Of a DNA stretch of 5,975 bases, positions 5,705-5,975 are shown one piece after another (positions within the stretch are counted from its first letter, which is position 1; every line of letters begins with the position of its first letter). This DNA is from Caldilinea sp. CFX5. Its GTDB lineage: Bacteria; Chloroflexota; Anaerolineae; Caldilineales; Caldilineaceae. The notes beneath the pieces are model-generated. The model was not told where the DNA came from, did not search any database, and saw only the letters and a program-made list of their open reading frames with translations. Both the position numbers and the translations under genes were made by a program. Location: positions 1 to 5,975 of the forward strand of contig QWII01000196.1 of assembly GCA_021405325.1 (NCBI GenBank), in the 5' to 3' direction.

Positions 5705-5769
5705 TGCCTGTCATTCTGAAAGAATCTCTAGGGCATTGAAGTCTAGAGATTCTTTCAGAATGACAGGCA
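5705..5769. repeat. Palindromic element, 27-bp perfect arms (GTCATTC type)
   Basis: Bases 5705-5731 are the exact reverse complement of 5743-5769, with an 11-nt loop. The arm contains TGTCATTCTGAAAGAATCTC, which differs from the arm at 1107-1126 at five of 20 positions, all transitions. Each arm is also a mini-hairpin: ATTCT (5713-5717) pairs with AGAAT (5721-5725) around GAA. From memory, GTCATTCTGA...AGAATCTC is a common dispersed repeat in Chloroflexota and Cyanobacteria; this was not checked. Confidence 0.85.
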
Positions 5770-5843
5770 AACCTTTACCTGTTTTCAGTCTATAGCTCTT
5801 GAGAAACTGTTGGGAAAGTCAGCGTTGAGCGCCGATGGGGGCC

Positions 5844-5918
5844 GCAAAAGTGCCGGGGACGGGCCAGTAATCGTTCGCAACCTCCAAGTATTCACTGGCC
5901 CGTCCCCGGCACTTTTGC
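5844..5918. repeat. Palindromic element, 25-bp GC-rich perfect arms
   Basis: Bases 5844-5868 (GCAAAAGTGCCGGGGACGGG then CCAGT) are the exact reverse complement of 5894-5918, with a 25-nt loop. Unlike the other elements, the arms do not fold on themselves in an obvious way. The sequence is unrelated to the GTCAYYC family. Reading out of the right arm on the plus strand there is CTTTTGC but no sustained T-tract, so a terminator role is possible but not supported. Confidence 0.85.
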
Positions 5919-5975
5919 TGGCTCTCCCTTTGCAAACAGCTTCTTACTATTGGTTGGTAATGAGTCGGCCACTAC

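Larger units (their letters stand above)
5571..5975. other. Gene-free region packed with palindromes
   Basis: No reading frame of convincing length or recognisable content is seen on either strand over these 405 bases. The stretch holds three separate palindromic elements (5601-5697, 5705-5769, 5844-5918), separated by only 7 and 74 bp. It should also contain the promoter of the UPF0175 gene, but I cannot point to a clear -35/-10 pair. The last roughly 55 bases show nothing recognisable. Confidence 0.7.

Noticed and set aside
5920..5975. End of another gene at the right edge
   Set aside because: Neither strand gives a frame with recognisable protein features, and the segment is too short to judge.

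Overview
The window reads like accessory chromosome from a moderately GC-rich, free-living bacterium. The gene families present and the many long intergenic palindromes resemble what I associate with environmental Chloroflexota (Anaerolineae-like lineages). There is no rRNA, tRNA or core marker gene, so this placement is an impression only.

Layout. Bases 1-188 hold a perfect 14-bp palindrome at the very edge and a purine-rich 15-bp tandem repeat that supplies the ribosome-binding site of the first gene. Two plus-strand genes follow: a two-domain VOC/glyoxalase-fold protein of the CatE ring-cleaving dioxygenase type (189-1040) and a four-helix DoxX-family membrane protein (1283-1696). They meet a minus-strand gene set head-on across a shared hairpin (1702-1739). 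Read from right to left, the minus-strand genes are a UPF0175 small protein (5325-5570), an NAD(P)-binding extended SDR/epimerase-like protein (4282-5277), a DUF4147/MOFRL glycerate 2-kinase (2783-4141) and a TIM-barrel glycosidase-like protein with a Cys cluster (1744-2688). The last 405 bases (5571-5975) hold no convincing gene and carry three palindromic elements.

How the genes may work together. The CatE-type and DoxX-type pair matches the catDE and mhqOP pairing of Bacillus subtilis, which handles catechol and quinone stress, so the same role is a reasonable inference here. The SDR, glycerate kinase and glycosidase-like genes share a strand and may form a sugar or sugar-acid catabolic unit. 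Glycerate kinase would feed 2-phosphoglycerate into lower glycolysis. The gaps between them (94 and 140 bp) are filled with palindromes, so co-transcription is not certain.

The most notable non-coding signal is the set of palindromic elements occupying most of the intergenic gaps. Several have arms that are themselves small hairpins with 3-nt loops. Two related elements, at 1107-1163 and 5705-5769, differ by paired, compensating transitions. The UPF0175 gene looks like an antitoxin-type gene that has lost its usual DUF3368/PIN partner; a short out-of-frame stretch at the expected overlap may be the remnant of that partner. I see no CRISPR array, no transposase and no clearly new multi-gene system.
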